In this document: positions 25,141-34,159 of the stretch, piece after piece
Numbering within the stretch: the stretch's first letter is position 1
How the letters are laid out: every line of letters starts with the position of its first letter
Assembly (NCBI RefSeq): GCF_001486505.1
Contig: NZ_LN909063.1
Span: 248,001 to 312,000, forward strand
Source: Paenibacillus rubinfantis
GTDB lineage: Bacteria > Bacillota > Bacilli > Paenibacillales > Paenibacillaceae
DNA length: 64,000 nt
Direction of reading: 5' to 3'
Position numbers and translations under genes: made by a program
Notes under the pieces: model-generated
What the model was told of the DNA's origin: nothing
Database searches by the model: none
What the model saw: only the letters and a program-made list of their open reading frames with translations

Positions 25141-26139
25141 ATGGGGTGCCAGATGAACGAGGAGCGGAAAGACGAGATCGGGCGGAGGTTCTTGCTAACG
25201 CCGGAGATTTCGCAGGAAGTGCTCGGCGGGCTGGAGATTCAGGAGCTGATTTTTTTGGTGCATGCGGCCAAGCGGTTTAAGGCGGAGGAGGCTTTTCCGG
25301 ATGTGTATTTGGATGAACGGATCAAGGCCTTTACTGGCGTACTGTACGAAAAAATAAAAAATACCGAAACGCTCTATCTCGCGTACGACCAGGCGACCGG
25401 ATATCCCTACGTGGATGGAGAAGATCGGGTATGGATGTTCTCGCAAGAGGCGTTCGCCGCGAACGCAGAGGATTATTTCCGGCAGCAGCTGCTGATGCTG
25501 GAGATGAAACCGATCGGCGGGGAAGACGTGCTGAGGACGTTTGGGCAGCTTCATATTCTGGGTTTACCTAAGGTCCTCGTGGATAACGGACAGTATCATA
25601 TCGAACTCCAACGGGATGAGATCGTACCGCCGCCGGATTGGACCGGGACGCCGGAAATCAACATTCCCGTAACGAATCCGGGGCTGCAGCGGGCGATGAT
25701 CCGTTTCTTCCAAACGCTGCATGCGCCGACAGGAGATCCGAAGGCCCGAGACCGGGAGCTAAATGCGCTGGAGGCCGAGATGCTGAATGAAATTCTACAG
25801 GCGAAGTATTTGCTGCCGATGCAGTTGAAGGAAGCGGACCCCTCGCCAACGGATGAGCAGGGGATGAAAACGTTAAAGGAAGGGACGATCCTTCAGTTTG
25901 GCGTGCTAAGCGCGGAGGATGGCTCGGCGTGGCTCCCGGCGTTTACGGATTGGCCCGAGTTCGAGAAAGTCTACGATAAAACAACCTGGAGCAGCAACAT
26001 CGCCGCTTACGACGACCTGTTGGCAGTGTCCGGGAATATGGATGGCGTTGTCATTAACTGCCACGGCATCTCGGTGCGAATCGACGCAAATAACCGGGAG
26101 CGCATCGAGGCTTTTCGTCAGGAGCGTAGCTTGAAGTAG
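25141..26139 (+). CDS. SseB-family protein
   Basis: A 332-residue soluble protein. The C-terminal 130 residues carry the SseB N-domain pattern: LNEILQAKYLLPMQ, TILQFGVLSAEDGSAWLPAF, TDWPEFEKVY, then ISVRI at the end of the fold. SseB-like domains occur in enhanced-serine-sensitivity proteins and many Gram-positive proteins of unclear function. The first 190 residues are helical and unassigned. The start could be ATG 25141 or ATG 25153 (MNEERKDEIG); the latter has GGGGTG eight bases upstream, so either is possible. It is followed at 97 bases by the first of two metallo-hydrolase paralogues. No enzymatic function is inferred. Confidence 0.75.
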   Translation: MGCQMNEERKDEIGRRFLLTPEISQEVLGGLEIQELIFLVHAAKRFKAEEAFPDVYLDERIKAFTGVLYEKIKNTETLYLAYDQATGYPYVDGEDRVWMFSQEAFAANAEDYFRQQLLMLEMKPIGGEDVLRTFGQLHILGLPKVLVDNGQYHIELQRDEIVPPPDWTGTPEINIPVTNPGLQRAMIRFFQTLHAPTGDPKARDRELNALEAEMLNEILQAKYLLPMQLKEADPSPTDEQGMKTLKEGTILQFGVLSAEDGSAWLPAFTDWPEFEKVYDKTTWSSNIAAYDDLLAVSGNMDGVVINCHGISVRIDANNRERIEAFRQERSLK

Positions 26140-26235
26140 CAGCCCGTAGCAGTCCTGCCTTTTTGTATAAATCGCCGGGCTTTGGCACAACCTTCCTGGA
26201 TGGAAGTTATTCATTCAGAGGAGGGGATTCACCCG

Positions 26236-27402
26236 ATGATGTGGCTATTTGTCCTCATTTGTGTAGTTGTGCTCCTTGCTGTGGGATTGGATCTATTCGA
26301 GAAGGTATACCCTCCGTTTGGCGGGAAGCCTTCCCCCGAAGACATGAAACGCTACCGGAAGTCCCCAAATTATAAAGGGACGAAGTTTCAGTATCCCCTG
26401 GAAACCAAAATGTTCAAGCCTTCGCCGGGCACCTTGATTACGGCGATTCGCGAATACGTGCAGCGGAAGCCCCAGCTGAAGCCGGAGCGTGCCCTGCCTC
26501 AGGTCAAATTAGACCGCAAGACGATGGAAGAATTCCAGGAGGATACGGTCGTTTGGTTTGGCCATTCCTCGCTTTTTCTGCAAATGGGGGGAGTGCGGCT
26601 GTTGGTAGACCCGGTGTTTGGTGACTCCACGTCGCCGATCGGGGGTTCCAAAAGATTCAGCGAGCTGCCCTTCAGCAACCTGGACGAGCTTCCGCCGATG
26701 GATGCGATCGTGCTGTCACACGATCATTTTGATCATCTGGATTACGGCACGATCCGGCAGTTGAAGGACCGGGTAGGACGGTTCATTGGACCGCTGGGCA
26801 TTCGCTGCCATCTGGAACGTTGGGGCGTCGCTCCCGGACAGATCGAAGAGTGCGATTGGGGGGAGGCGCTGGAGCTCCAAGGCGTTCGGTTGGCGTGCGT
26901 GCCGGCCCGGCATTTTTCGGGGCGGAGTCTGTTTAAACAAGGCGGCGGCGGGTTATGGTGCTCCTGGGTGATCGCCACGTCGGAGAAGAGGGTTTATTTT
27001 AGCGGGGATAGCGGGTATGGACCCCATTTCAAGGAAATTGGCGAAAAATTCGGCCCGTTCGACCTCACCCTCATGGAGTGCGGCCAATACGACGACCGGT
27101 GGTGGGATATTCATATGCTCCCGGAGCAAACGGCGCGGGCTCACCTCGATGTCAGGGGGAACGTGCTGCTGCCGATCCATTGGGGGACGTTTGCGCTGGC
27201 GATGCACAGCTGGTACGATCCGGTTCGTCGGCTGACCCAGGAGGCCAAGCAGCGGGGGATTCCGCTGGCCCTGCCAAAGATCGGGGAGCCTGTACGGATT
27301 GGGGGATTCGACTACCCGACGGAAGCTTGGTGGAAGACGGTAGACTCGGTGCAGAACGTTCCTGGGTTTCGCGGAGCACGTCCATCCCGTACAATGAAAT
27401 AA
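26236..27402 (+). CDS. Metallo-beta-lactamase-fold hydrolase, UlaG/NAPE-PLD-like, membrane-anchored (paralogue 1)
   Basis: A 388-residue protein with an N-terminal membrane segment (MMWLFVLICVVVLLAVG). The zinc-binding motif is SHDHFDHLDYG near residue 161. Other metal ligands lie in RHFSGR, SGDSGYG and PIHWGTF. The pattern VWFGHSSLFLQMGGVRLLVD is typical of UlaG and NAPE-PLD-like hydrolases, which act on phosphodiester or lactone bonds; the substrate is unknown. I start at ATG 26236, with AGAGGAGGGG upstream, rather than the in-frame ATG at 26182 inside a weaker context. A close paralogue lies at 29996-31093. Confidence 0.88.
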   Translation: MMWLFVLICVVVLLAVGLDLFEKVYPPFGGKPSPEDMKRYRKSPNYKGTKFQYPLETKMFKPSPGTLITAIREYVQRKPQLKPERALPQVKLDRKTMEEFQEDTVVWFGHSSLFLQMGGVRLLVDPVFGDSTSPIGGSKRFSELPFSNLDELPPMDAIVLSHDHFDHLDYGTIRQLKDRVGRFIGPLGIRCHLERWGVAPGQIEECDWGEALELQGVRLACVPARHFSGRSLFKQGGGGLWCSWVIATSEKRVYFSGDSGYGPHFKEIGEKFGPFDLTLMECGQYDDRWWDIHMLPEQTARAHLDVRGNVLLPIHWGTFALAMHSWYDPVRRLTQEAKQRGIPLALPKIGEPVRIGGFDYPTEAWWKTVDSVQNVPGFRGARPSRTMK

Positions 27403-27483
27403 ATCAAGTCCTGCATTGAGACCCGAACGGGACGATAACCGATAAAACGATAAACGAAAAAACGAAACACGAAGGAGAAGCCG

Positions 27484-29002
27484 ATGAGCGAATCAAACGG
27501 AAACCTGCAAACCGGATGGAATTTCGATAATACGTATGCCCGCTTGCCGGAGTTCTTCTACACGAAGCAGGAGGCCAAGCCGGTTCGGTCGCCGAAACTG
27601 ATCGTGCTGAACGACAAACTGGCGGCGGAGCTGGGCTTGGACGCGAAGGCGCTGCGGAGCGAAGAGAACGTAGCCGTCTTCGCCGGCAACGCATTGCCGC
27701 CCGGGGCGGAGCCGCTGGCCCAGGCTTACGCGGGCCACCAGTTCGGGTATTTCACGATGCTGGGGGACGGCCGGGCCCTGCTGCTCGGCGAGCAGATCGC
27801 GCCTGGTGGCGATCGCTTTGACATCCAGCTCAAGGGCTCCGGCCGGACGCCGTATTCGCGCGGCGGCGACGGGCGCGCCGCGTTCGCGCGGCGGCGACGG
27901 GCGCGCCGCGCTGGGCCCGATGCTGCGGGAGTACATCATCAGCGAGGCGATGCACGCGCTGGGCATTCCGACGACCCGCAGCCTGGCGGTGGTGACCACC
28001 GGGGAGACGGTGGTCCGCGAAGAGAGCCTGCGCGGGGCGATTCTCACCCGCGTAGCGGCCAGCCACGTGCGCGTCGGCACGTTCCAGTACGCCGCGCAAT
28101 TTGGCGAGCCAGCGGACGTCCGCACGCTCGCCGATTACGTGATCCAGCGCCATTACCCGGAGCTGGCCGAGCTCGCCGACACCGGCGAATCCGGCCGCTA
28201 TTTGGCGCTGCTGCGGGAGGCGACTCAGCGTCAGGCCGCGCTGATCGCCAAGTGGCAGCTCGTCGGTTTCATCCACGGCGTGATGAACACCGACAACATG
28301 GCCCTGAGCGGCGAGACGATCGACTACGGGCCATGTGCCTTTATGGACGCGTACGACCCCGCGACCGTGTTCAGTTCCATCGACCGTCAGGGCCGATATG
28401 CCTACGGCAATCAGCCGTCCATTGCGGTATGGAACCTGTCCCGATTCGCCGAGAGCTTGCTGCCGCTGCTGCACGAGGAGGAGGATGAGGCTGTCCGACT
28501 CGCCGAAGAGGCACTGAAAGGCTTTGCTTGGCAGTTTGAGGCCGCCTGGCTGCAAGGAATGCGGTCGAAGCTGGGGTTGTTTGGCGAACAGGACGAGGAT
28601 CCCGCCCTCGTCAAAGACCTGCTCGACCTGATGCACCGGCATCAAGCCGATTTCACCAATACGTTCCTTGCCTTGACCTTGGGCCGGCTGGAGGAGCCGC
28701 CGATGGCCGGCACCCCCGAGTGGGTGGAATGGCTTACGCGGTGGCAGGCGCGGCTCGCCAGCCAGACCGAATCCCAAGAGGAGGTCCGCGATTCGATGCG
28801 GCGCAGCAACCCGGCGGTGATCCCGCGCAACCATCGGGTAGAGGAAGCTTTAGAAGCCGCTGTAGAGCGAGACGATTACAGCGTGATGCAGCGTTTGCTG
28901 GACGCTTTGCAGCAACCCTACGCCCATACGCCGGAACAGGCAGAATACGCAGAACTGCCGGCTGCTTGCGACCGGCCGTACCGGACGTTTTGCGGGACCT
29001 AA
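27484..29002 (+). pseudogene. selO: SelO (YdiU) protein adenylyltransferase, broken by a 28-bp tandem duplication
   Basis: The gene encodes SelO, a pseudokinase-fold enzyme that transfers AMP to proteins. The N-terminal part is normal up to [21 protein letters not shown] 28-base unit (27855-27882) is then repeated exactly (27883-27910), which shifts the frame; the rest reads normally one frame over from [20 protein letters not shown], through the active-site region [20 protein letters not shown], to the usual end YRTFCGT. Removing one copy restores 496 codons, the expected length. As written the product stops early in the wrong frame. GAAGGAGAAG stands before the ATG. Slippage back to one copy would restore function, so it may be phase-variable or a sequencing artefact. 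Confidence 0.93.
27855..27910 (+). repeat. 28-bp perfect tandem duplication inside selO
   Basis: Two adjacent identical copies (27855-27882 and 27883-27910) of a GC-rich unit starting TTCGCGCGGCGG and ending GCGCCGCG. Since 28 is not a multiple of three, it causes a +1 shift in selO. Confidence 0.97.
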
Positions 29003-29051
29003 TAAGTCGGAAGGGTTGCAACCTTTTTACGTGGAGGAGTGAATTTTCGTT

Positions 29052-29747
29052 ATGAGTCTAATGGAGAAACTGGACAAGTCCGAAGCTAAACAAGCCATCT
29101 TGGAGGCTTATCAATTCCGTCATGCCTGCAAGCAATTTGATCCCGACCGGACTCTTCCCGAGGAAGACTTTCGGTTTATCCTGCAGGCGGCTCGGTTATC
29201 TCCCAGCTCGGTAGGTTTGGAGCCGTGGAGATTCGTCGTCCTGCAGAATTCGGAGCTCCGCGAGAAGCTTCGCGCCATCTCCTGGGGAGCCCAAGGACAA
29301 TTGCCGACCGCCAGCCATTTTGTTGTTATTTTGGCTCGGACGATAAAGGATCTGAGATACGATGCCCCTTACGTCACCCATATGATGAAAGAGGTTCACC
29401 ACATCCCCGAGGAGATCGTCGACCAGATGCTGACCGGCAATTATCGTACTTTTCAGGAGTCCGACTTCCGTCTGCTCGAAAGCGACCGCGCGATGTTCGA
29501 CTGGTCCTGTAAACAGGCCTATATCGCACTGGGCAACATGCTGACAGCTGCGGCGCTGATCGGGGTGGATTCCTGTCCAATCGAAGGGTTCGACAAAGTA
29601 CAGGCGGAACAGCTCCTCCGGGAAGAAGGTTTGTTGGAGGACGACCGGTTTGGCATCGCCTGCTTCGCCGCCTTCGGCTACCGCGTAAGGGAACCACGTC
29701 CGAAATCGAGACAGGCGCTGGACGATATCGTAACCTGGGTGCGGTGA
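29052..29747 (+). CDS. NAD(P)H-dependent nitroreductase family protein
   Basis: A 231-residue FMN-binding oxidoreductase. The N-terminal FMN-contact region reads YQFRHACKQFDPDRTLPEED (R-H-x-C-K-x-F as in NfsB/YfkO types) and is followed by LQAARLSPSSVGLEPWRFVV. The C-terminal half carries DWSCKQAYIALGNMLTAAAL, EGFDKVQAEQLL and FAAFGYR. Substrates of this family are nitro-aromatics, quinones or other electrophiles; the natural one is unknown. GTGGAGGAGTG stands before the ATG. It follows broken selO by 50 bases and precedes the second hydrolase paralogue. Probably cytosolic and dimeric. Confidence 0.9.
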   Translation: MSLMEKLDKSEAKQAILEAYQFRHACKQFDPDRTLPEEDFRFILQAARLSPSSVGLEPWRFVVLQNSELREKLRAISWGAQGQLPTASHFVVILARTIKDLRYDAPYVTHMMKEVHHIPEEIVDQMLTGNYRTFQESDFRLLESDRAMFDWSCKQAYIALGNMLTAAALIGVDSCPIEGFDKVQAEQLLREEGLLEDDRFGIACFAAFGYRVREPRPKSRQALDDIVTWVR

Positions 29748-29995
29748 CCGCCTACCCTTCTTCTACGCCTTGTATAAGTTCAGCAGAATGTGGTAACATT
29801 ATCGTCGGCTTTATTCTTGGTGCTGCACGATCAGAAATAGACCGTTTCCCTGGTGATTGGGCGGTCTATTTCTTTTTTAAGTAGGTGAGCGCTTCCCCTC
29901 ATTTGGCAACACCCCCCGTCATGCAGTATACTCTGCTTGAATCCATCCATCCTGATCCACTCTTACTCTTTACACAGGAAAAGGCGGTATCTTAC

Positions 29996-31093
29996 ATGTA
30001 CATAGCTTTAGGGATCTTACTCGTACTTCTCATCGGTATTTCGTTGTTTCTCCGGCTGTACCCCGCCTTTGGCGGGAAGGCTACGGCTGCCCAAAGAACG
30101 CGTTACGCGTTGTCTCCGCAATGGCAGGGCAAGAAGTTCGCCTACACCGAGCCAACGGCCTCCTTTCAGCCCTCGTCGGGCAATATGGTTTCGCTGCTAA
30201 GGGATTACCTGCGCGGCAACCCGCGGGTGAGGCCGGATCGGCAGCTGCCGGTCATGCCGTTGACGCCAGAAACGCTGAGTGACCTAGACCGCGACAAGGT
30301 CGTCTGGTTAGGTCACTCGGCACTTCTCCTGCATCTCGGAGGCAAGCGCCTCCTGCTCGATCCGATGCTGGGGCCGTCGCCCACGCCGGTTCCTCCTTTC
30401 GGCGGCAAGCGGTATAACCGGCAGTTGCCGGTCGAGCCGGAGGATCTGCCGGAGATCGATGCGGTGATCCTGTCCCATGACCATTACGATCATTTGGATT
30501 ACGGCACGATCCGGAAATTGAAAGATAAGGTCGGGCGGTTCTTTGTCCCGCTGGGGGTCGGCAGCCACTTGGAACGGTGGGGTGTGGCGCCGGAACGAAT
30601 CAGCGAGCATGACTGGTGGGAGGAGCTGGAATGGAACGGTTTGAAGCTCGCCAGCACCCCCGCCCGCCATTTCTCGGGCCGGGGGCTCACGAACCGGGAC
30701 GGCACCCTATGGTGCTCCTGGGTGATCGCCACTCCGGAGCGGAAGGTCTTCTTCAGCGGAGACAGCGGATATGGCCCGCATTTCAAGCAGATCGGCGAGA
30801 AGTATGGCCCTTTTGATCTGGCCTTGATGGAATGCGGTCAATACGATCCGCGTTGGAGCGAGATCCACATGCTGCCGGAACAGACGGTTCAGGCCCACAT
30901 AGATGTACAGGGAGGCTTGCTTGTTCCAATCCATTGGGGGGCCTTCACCTTGTCGCTGCACGATTGGAACGATCCGGTCCGCCGCGCAACCGCCGAAGCG
31001 GAACGCCTAGGCGTGCCCATCGCCACGCCCAAAATCGGCGAGCCCGTCTACATCGGAGACGCGGCTTATCCGAAGGAGCTATGGTGGACCTAA
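29996..31093 (+). CDS. Metallo-beta-lactamase-fold hydrolase, UlaG/NAPE-PLD-like, membrane-anchored (paralogue 2)
   Basis: A 365-residue protein very similar to the one at 26236-27402, with the same anchor layout (MYIALGILLVLLIGISLFLR), zinc motif SHDHYDHLDYG, RHFSGRGL, FSGDSGYGPHFKQIGEKYGP and PIHWGAF. I choose ATG 29996, where the membrane anchor starts; a GTG at 29885 would add 37 residues with no ribosome site. Both copies keep all metal ligands, so both are presumably active. They flank selO and the nitroreductase, which suggests a segmental duplication. The substrate is unknown. A terminator follows at 31119. Confidence 0.88.
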   Translation: MYIALGILLVLLIGISLFLRLYPAFGGKATAAQRTRYALSPQWQGKKFAYTEPTASFQPSSGNMVSLLRDYLRGNPRVRPDRQLPVMPLTPETLSDLDRDKVVWLGHSALLLHLGGKRLLLDPMLGPSPTPVPPFGGKRYNRQLPVEPEDLPEIDAVILSHDHYDHLDYGTIRKLKDKVGRFFVPLGVGSHLERWGVAPERISEHDWWEELEWNGLKLASTPARHFSGRGLTNRDGTLWCSWVIATPERKVFFSGDSGYGPHFKQIGEKYGPFDLALMECGQYDPRWSEIHMLPEQTVQAHIDVQGGLLVPIHWGAFTLSLHDWNDPVRRATAEAERLGVPIATPKIGEPVYIGDAAYPKELWWT

Positions 31094-31118
31094 TGCAGGT
31101 TCTAGCGAGCGCGAAAGA

Positions 31119-31163
31119 AAGAGGCTTTCCCGAGGTGGAGACACTTCGGAAAGCCTCTTTTTG
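31119..31163 (+). terminator. Terminator after the second hydrolase gene
   Basis: AGAGGCTTTCC pairs with GGAAAGCCTCT across an 18-base loop and is followed by TTTTT (31158-31162). It overlaps the end of the minus-strand remnant 31160-31324. Confidence 0.85.
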
Positions 31164-31324
31164 CCCACATAAATCAGAAACTGCACGACGATGAGCGCGC
31201 GGCTGTGGGTTTGTCCGTATTCGCGGCCTCCCTGCGCTTTGATTCGCGCTTCATTGCGCCCCGAGATGATGGCCGACGGGATGTGCAGCAAAGTAAGTAC
31301 GATGAGAATGATAGCGGTCACCAT
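31160..31324 (-). pseudogene. N-terminal remnant of an isoprenylcysteine-methyltransferase-like membrane protein
   Basis: Reading the minus strand from 31324 gives MVTAIILIVLTLLHIPSAII, then GRNEARIKAQGGREYGQTHS and LIVVQFLIYVG. This matches the start of the isoprenylcysteine carboxyl methyltransferase (ICMT/YpbQ-like) family, which normally has 170-200 residues with more membrane segments. After about 55 codons the frame runs into the terminator of the neighbouring gene and ends, so the rest is deleted. The identification is by resemblance only. Confidence 0.4.
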
Positions 31325-31432
31325 GAGCGATTCCCCCTTAGGATTGCACGATACCGGGGAAATAGAGGCCGTGTCGTGCGGAATGAGAGATGCTTATCCG
31401 CTATACCGCCTAAATGTTATCGATAGGTTATG

Positions 31433-32353
31433 TTACATGAAATCAAAGAAATAACGCGTCACGTGAAAGAAGACCGGCGACGTATACGTTAAGCTGTCGA
31501 CCAGGCTCAGGTAGCTCTTCTTCAAGGCCTGGGCCTTGTCGTCATCCCCGATGAGCAAATCCCGCTTCAGCACGGAGATGGTGGTACTGCCGATAAAGCC
31601 GCCCAGCCCGATCAGCATCCCGGCGAACAAGCCAAACGAAGCCCCCAGCGGCGTCAGAACCGGGGCCAGGAAGTAAGCCGTGATGGACGTCACCGCAAAC
31701 GAGCAGGCGAAGCCTTCCCACGTCACGAACGGATTGGCCGTCGGCACAACCTTGCGTTTGCCGAAGTACGACGAAGCCGCATAGTGAACGATATCATTGA
31801 GCTGGGTCAGGACCACCAGATAGAGTACCAGACCGGCCCCATACTGCGACGTGGCGAACGGAAAATACGCGAGATGGCTGAGACCAAACACCATCAGCAT
31901 CAAGCCCCATTGAACCCGGCTCACGCTGCGCAAGAATCCGGCCGTTCCTTTGTTGATCATGCGGGGAAGCGGCAGGAACAGGAACACGTACACCGGGATA
32001 AAGACGATAAACATCCCGTACCACTCGATCAAAACCCAGTAGAATTGGGCCGGAATCGCTAGATACGCCCATAAGTACAATCGGCGCTCGGATTTGCGTG
32101 AACGGATCATGGAGAAATACTCTTTTAACGCGAAAAAAGACAGCAGCATCACCGCAAGCAGCGACACGACCGGATTAAACAAGGTCGCCAGGCAGAGAAT
32201 CAGCCACATGCCCCACCAGGTGCGCAAGCGCTGGCGAAAGGCAAGATACGTCTCGTCACCGGAATGCTTCCGCTTAAGGACGAAACAGATGAGGTGGATG
32301 GCCGCCAAGGCCACGAAGATCACGATCATCGTCCATTGCAGGTTGTTTAACAT
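31433..32353 (-). CDS. CdsA-like phosphatidate cytidylyltransferase family membrane protein
   Basis: A 306-residue integral membrane protein with about eight segments. The C-terminal part keeps the CTP-transferase signature region: TQLNDIVHYAASSYFGKRKV, PFVTWEGFACSFAVTSITAY, and GGFIGSTTISVLKRDLLIGDDDKA with the acidic run typical for metal binding. CdsA makes CDP-diacylglycerol; paralogues of this type may act on other lipids. I start at ATG 32353 (MLNNLQWTMIVIF), with TGAGGAAG upstream; a longer reading to 32536 overlaps the divergent gene at 32460. The pairing with a YiiX-like hydrolase across the divergent promoter is noted without a functional claim. Confidence 0.8.
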   Translation of the reverse strand: MLNNLQWTMIVIFVALAAIHLICFVLKRKHSGDETYLAFRQRLRTWWGMWLILCLATLFNPVVSLLAVMLLSFFALKEYFSMIRSRKSERRLYLWAYLAIPAQFYWVLIEWYGMFIVFIPVYVFLFLPLPRMINKGTAGFLRSVSRVQWGLMLMVFGLSHLAYFPFATSQYGAGLVLYLVVLTQLNDIVHYAASSYFGKRKVVPTANPFVTWEGFACSFAVTSITAYFLAPVLTPLGASFGLFAGMLIGLGGFIGSTTISVLKRDLLIGDDDKAQALKKSYLSLVDSLTYTSPVFFHVTRYFFDFM

Positions 32354-32459
32354 GTCAAATCCCAACTTCCTCAGGAGGTAGATTCCACCAAAGGAATCAT
32401 ATGTTATTATGGAGGAATAGTCCATAATTAGTCTACCTGGGAGAAGAGGAATTTCGTCC

Positions 32460-32996
32460 ATGGCCGCGGAATGCTCGGTGTTTATTTTGCTTACGAATAC
32501 GGGAACGCTTTTTACCAAAATGATCAAAGGATACACGAGGGCGCCCTACAACCATGCCTCGATCTCGTTTAATCGCGAGCTGTCGGAGCTGTACAGCTTC
32601 GGGCGGAAGCATCCGAACAACCCGTTAAACGGCGGCTTTGTGAAAGAGGATATCAAGACCGGTACGTTCAGCAAATATCCGAACACGACCTGCGTCATTT
32701 ACGAGCTGAAGGTCACCCCGCGCGAGGTGGAAAAAATGGAACGTGTGCTCCAGCTGTTTATCCGCAAACGGCAAAAGTTCCTGTACAACATTCTCGGTAT
32801 CATCGGCATCGCTTTGAAGGAGCCGATTGAGTTTAGCAACTCCTATTTCTGCTCGCAATTCGTGGCGGAGATCCTGGAGCGCTCGGGGATCAAGCTGTGG
32901 AACAAGCTGCCCGCGCTGGTGACACCGGACGATTTTCGGCAGTGTGACCGGCTGCAGCTCGTGTACGAAGGGAAGCTCAGCGAATACGAGCCGTAG
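32460..32996 (+). CDS. YiiX/YebB-like permuted papain-fold protein
   Basis: A 178-residue cytoplasmic protein. The permuted papain-like fold of the YiiX/C92 group is suggested by the His motif YNHASISFN near residue 35 and the Cys motif NSYFCSQFVAEILERSG near residue 135, with helices between. Related enzymes act on amide or lipid ester bonds (for example lipid-linked or murein-associated substrates); the real substrate here is unknown. AAGAGGAATTTC precedes the ATG. It is divergent from the CdsA-like gene. Confidence 0.75.
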   Translation: MAAECSVFILLTNTGTLFTKMIKGYTRAPYNHASISFNRELSELYSFGRKHPNNPLNGGFVKEDIKTGTFSKYPNTTCVIYELKVTPREVEKMERVLQLFIRKRQKFLYNILGIIGIALKEPIEFSNSYFCSQFVAEILERSGIKLWNKLPALVTPDDFRQCDRLQLVYEGKLSEYEP

Positions 32997-33098
32997 GCGG
33001 CAAGAAAATTTCTTCCCTCCCCTTCCCCTCTTCGTTTGGATATGGTACGCTGACGTTGACTTATTAAAGATGTTTAAAAAGTAAGTGGAGGTGCTTAA

Positions 33099-34118
33099 AT
33101 GACCGAACTGCCGGCGACTCCCAAAGACATGAAGCAACTCATCCACAGCGGCATCCGGTCCACCCTGCTGGCTCTGGGCAGCGCAACAAAAGCGGAGCTA
33201 AGCGCGAAGCTGGGGGTAAGCTTTCCGACCGTCAGCAAATTTCTGGCCGAAATGAAAGATACCGGGGAGATCGCGGTCGTCGGAATGGATAATTCCAGCG
33301 GCGGCAGACGGGCGGAGCGGTATGAATACAACCCGGAGTATATGCTGGGCCTTGCCGTGTTCCTGGAGCGGACGGAATCGAACTACATCGTCTACAACTG
33401 CCGCGGGGAAGTGAAAGATGAAGGTCGAGGCCCATGCCTGTTGACGGATGCGGGCGACAGCCTTGCCGAACTGATCGAGGAGTGCATCCGCCGTTTTCCG
33501 CAGATCCGATCGCTGGCGATCGGCGTGCCGGGGGCGGTCAATCAAGGGAGGATCATTCATATCCCCGATTACGAGGCGCTTCAACACTTTGATTTGAAGG
33601 GCGCTCTAGAGCGGCGGTTTGGGCTGCCCACCGCCGTGGAGAATGATATGAACGCTGCGGTAATGGGTTATTCCCGCAGCCTCGATTCGAGCGATAATCC
33701 GTCGCTGGTGTACCTCTATTTTGGCCAGAACGGACCGGGGGCGGGGATCCTGATTAACGGGGATGTCGTGCGGGGGAATACGTTCTTCTCGGGGGAGGTT
33801 TCCTACGTTCCGCAATACGAGGAGCGGAATTTCGGGCAGGCCCTGCAGACGCGCCCCCCTAAGGGACCCGGCTACGCGAGGGTAGGCGAAGCGGGAGCGG
33901 ATGCCGTCAGCCGACTGATCGCGGCGTGTACTGCAATAATCAACCCGCATACGGTGGTGTTTTGCCATGATGAAGTCAGCGTGTCCTTGCTGAACGACAT
34001 TAAGGCGAAGAGCGCGCAATACGTTCCGGCGGAGCATCTGCCTCGGCTGATGATGAGCGATTGGCGGCGCGATTATTTGAATGGTCTTACGCATCTGGGG
34101 CTCACCTTGATGATTTGA
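33099..34118 (+). CDS. ROK-family transcriptional regulator
   Basis: A 339-residue protein. The N-terminal winged helix is ALGSATKAELSAKLGVSFPT with VSKFLAEM as recognition helix. A ROK-like sugar-binding domain follows: SLAIGVPGAVNQGRIIHIPD, then a degenerate phosphate loop region YLYFGQNGPGAGILINGDVV and FSGEVSYVPQYE. The usual zinc motif CxCGxxGC is absent, and the catalytic DxG region seems lost, so it is a sensor rather than a kinase. TGGAGGTGC stands before the ATG. It precedes a sugar-type MFS transporter by 41 bases, so it probably controls uptake of a sugar; the ligand is unknown. Confidence 0.88.
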   Translation: MTELPATPKDMKQLIHSGIRSTLLALGSATKAELSAKLGVSFPTVSKFLAEMKDTGEIAVVGMDNSSGGRRAERYEYNPEYMLGLAVFLERTESNYIVYNCRGEVKDEGRGPCLLTDAGDSLAELIEECIRRFPQIRSLAIGVPGAVNQGRIIHIPDYEALQHFDLKGALERRFGLPTAVENDMNAAVMGYSRSLDSSDNPSLVYLYFGQNGPGAGILINGDVVRGNTFFSGEVSYVPQYEERNFGQALQTRPPKGPGYARVGEAGADAVSRLIAACTAIINPHTVVFCHDEVSVSLLNDIKAKSAQYVPAEHLPRLMMSDWRRDYLNGLTHLGLTLMI

Positions 34119-34126
34119 TTTGGATA

Positions 34127-34150
34127 GGAGAAGGAGAAGGAGAAGGAGAA
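34127..34150 (+). repeat. Hexanucleotide repeat (GGAGAA)x4 at a ribosome binding site
   Basis: Four exact GGAGAA units end ten bases before the MFS start at 34160, so each unit is a potential Shine-Dalgarno sequence. A change in copy number by slippage would alter spacing and translation. Confidence 0.95.
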
Positions 34151-34159
34151 GAGACAAAA

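Noticed and set aside
27830..28834. Long open frame on the minus strand opposite selO
   Set aside because: selO is unmistakable on the plus strand; long antisense frames are common in GC-rich coding DNA.
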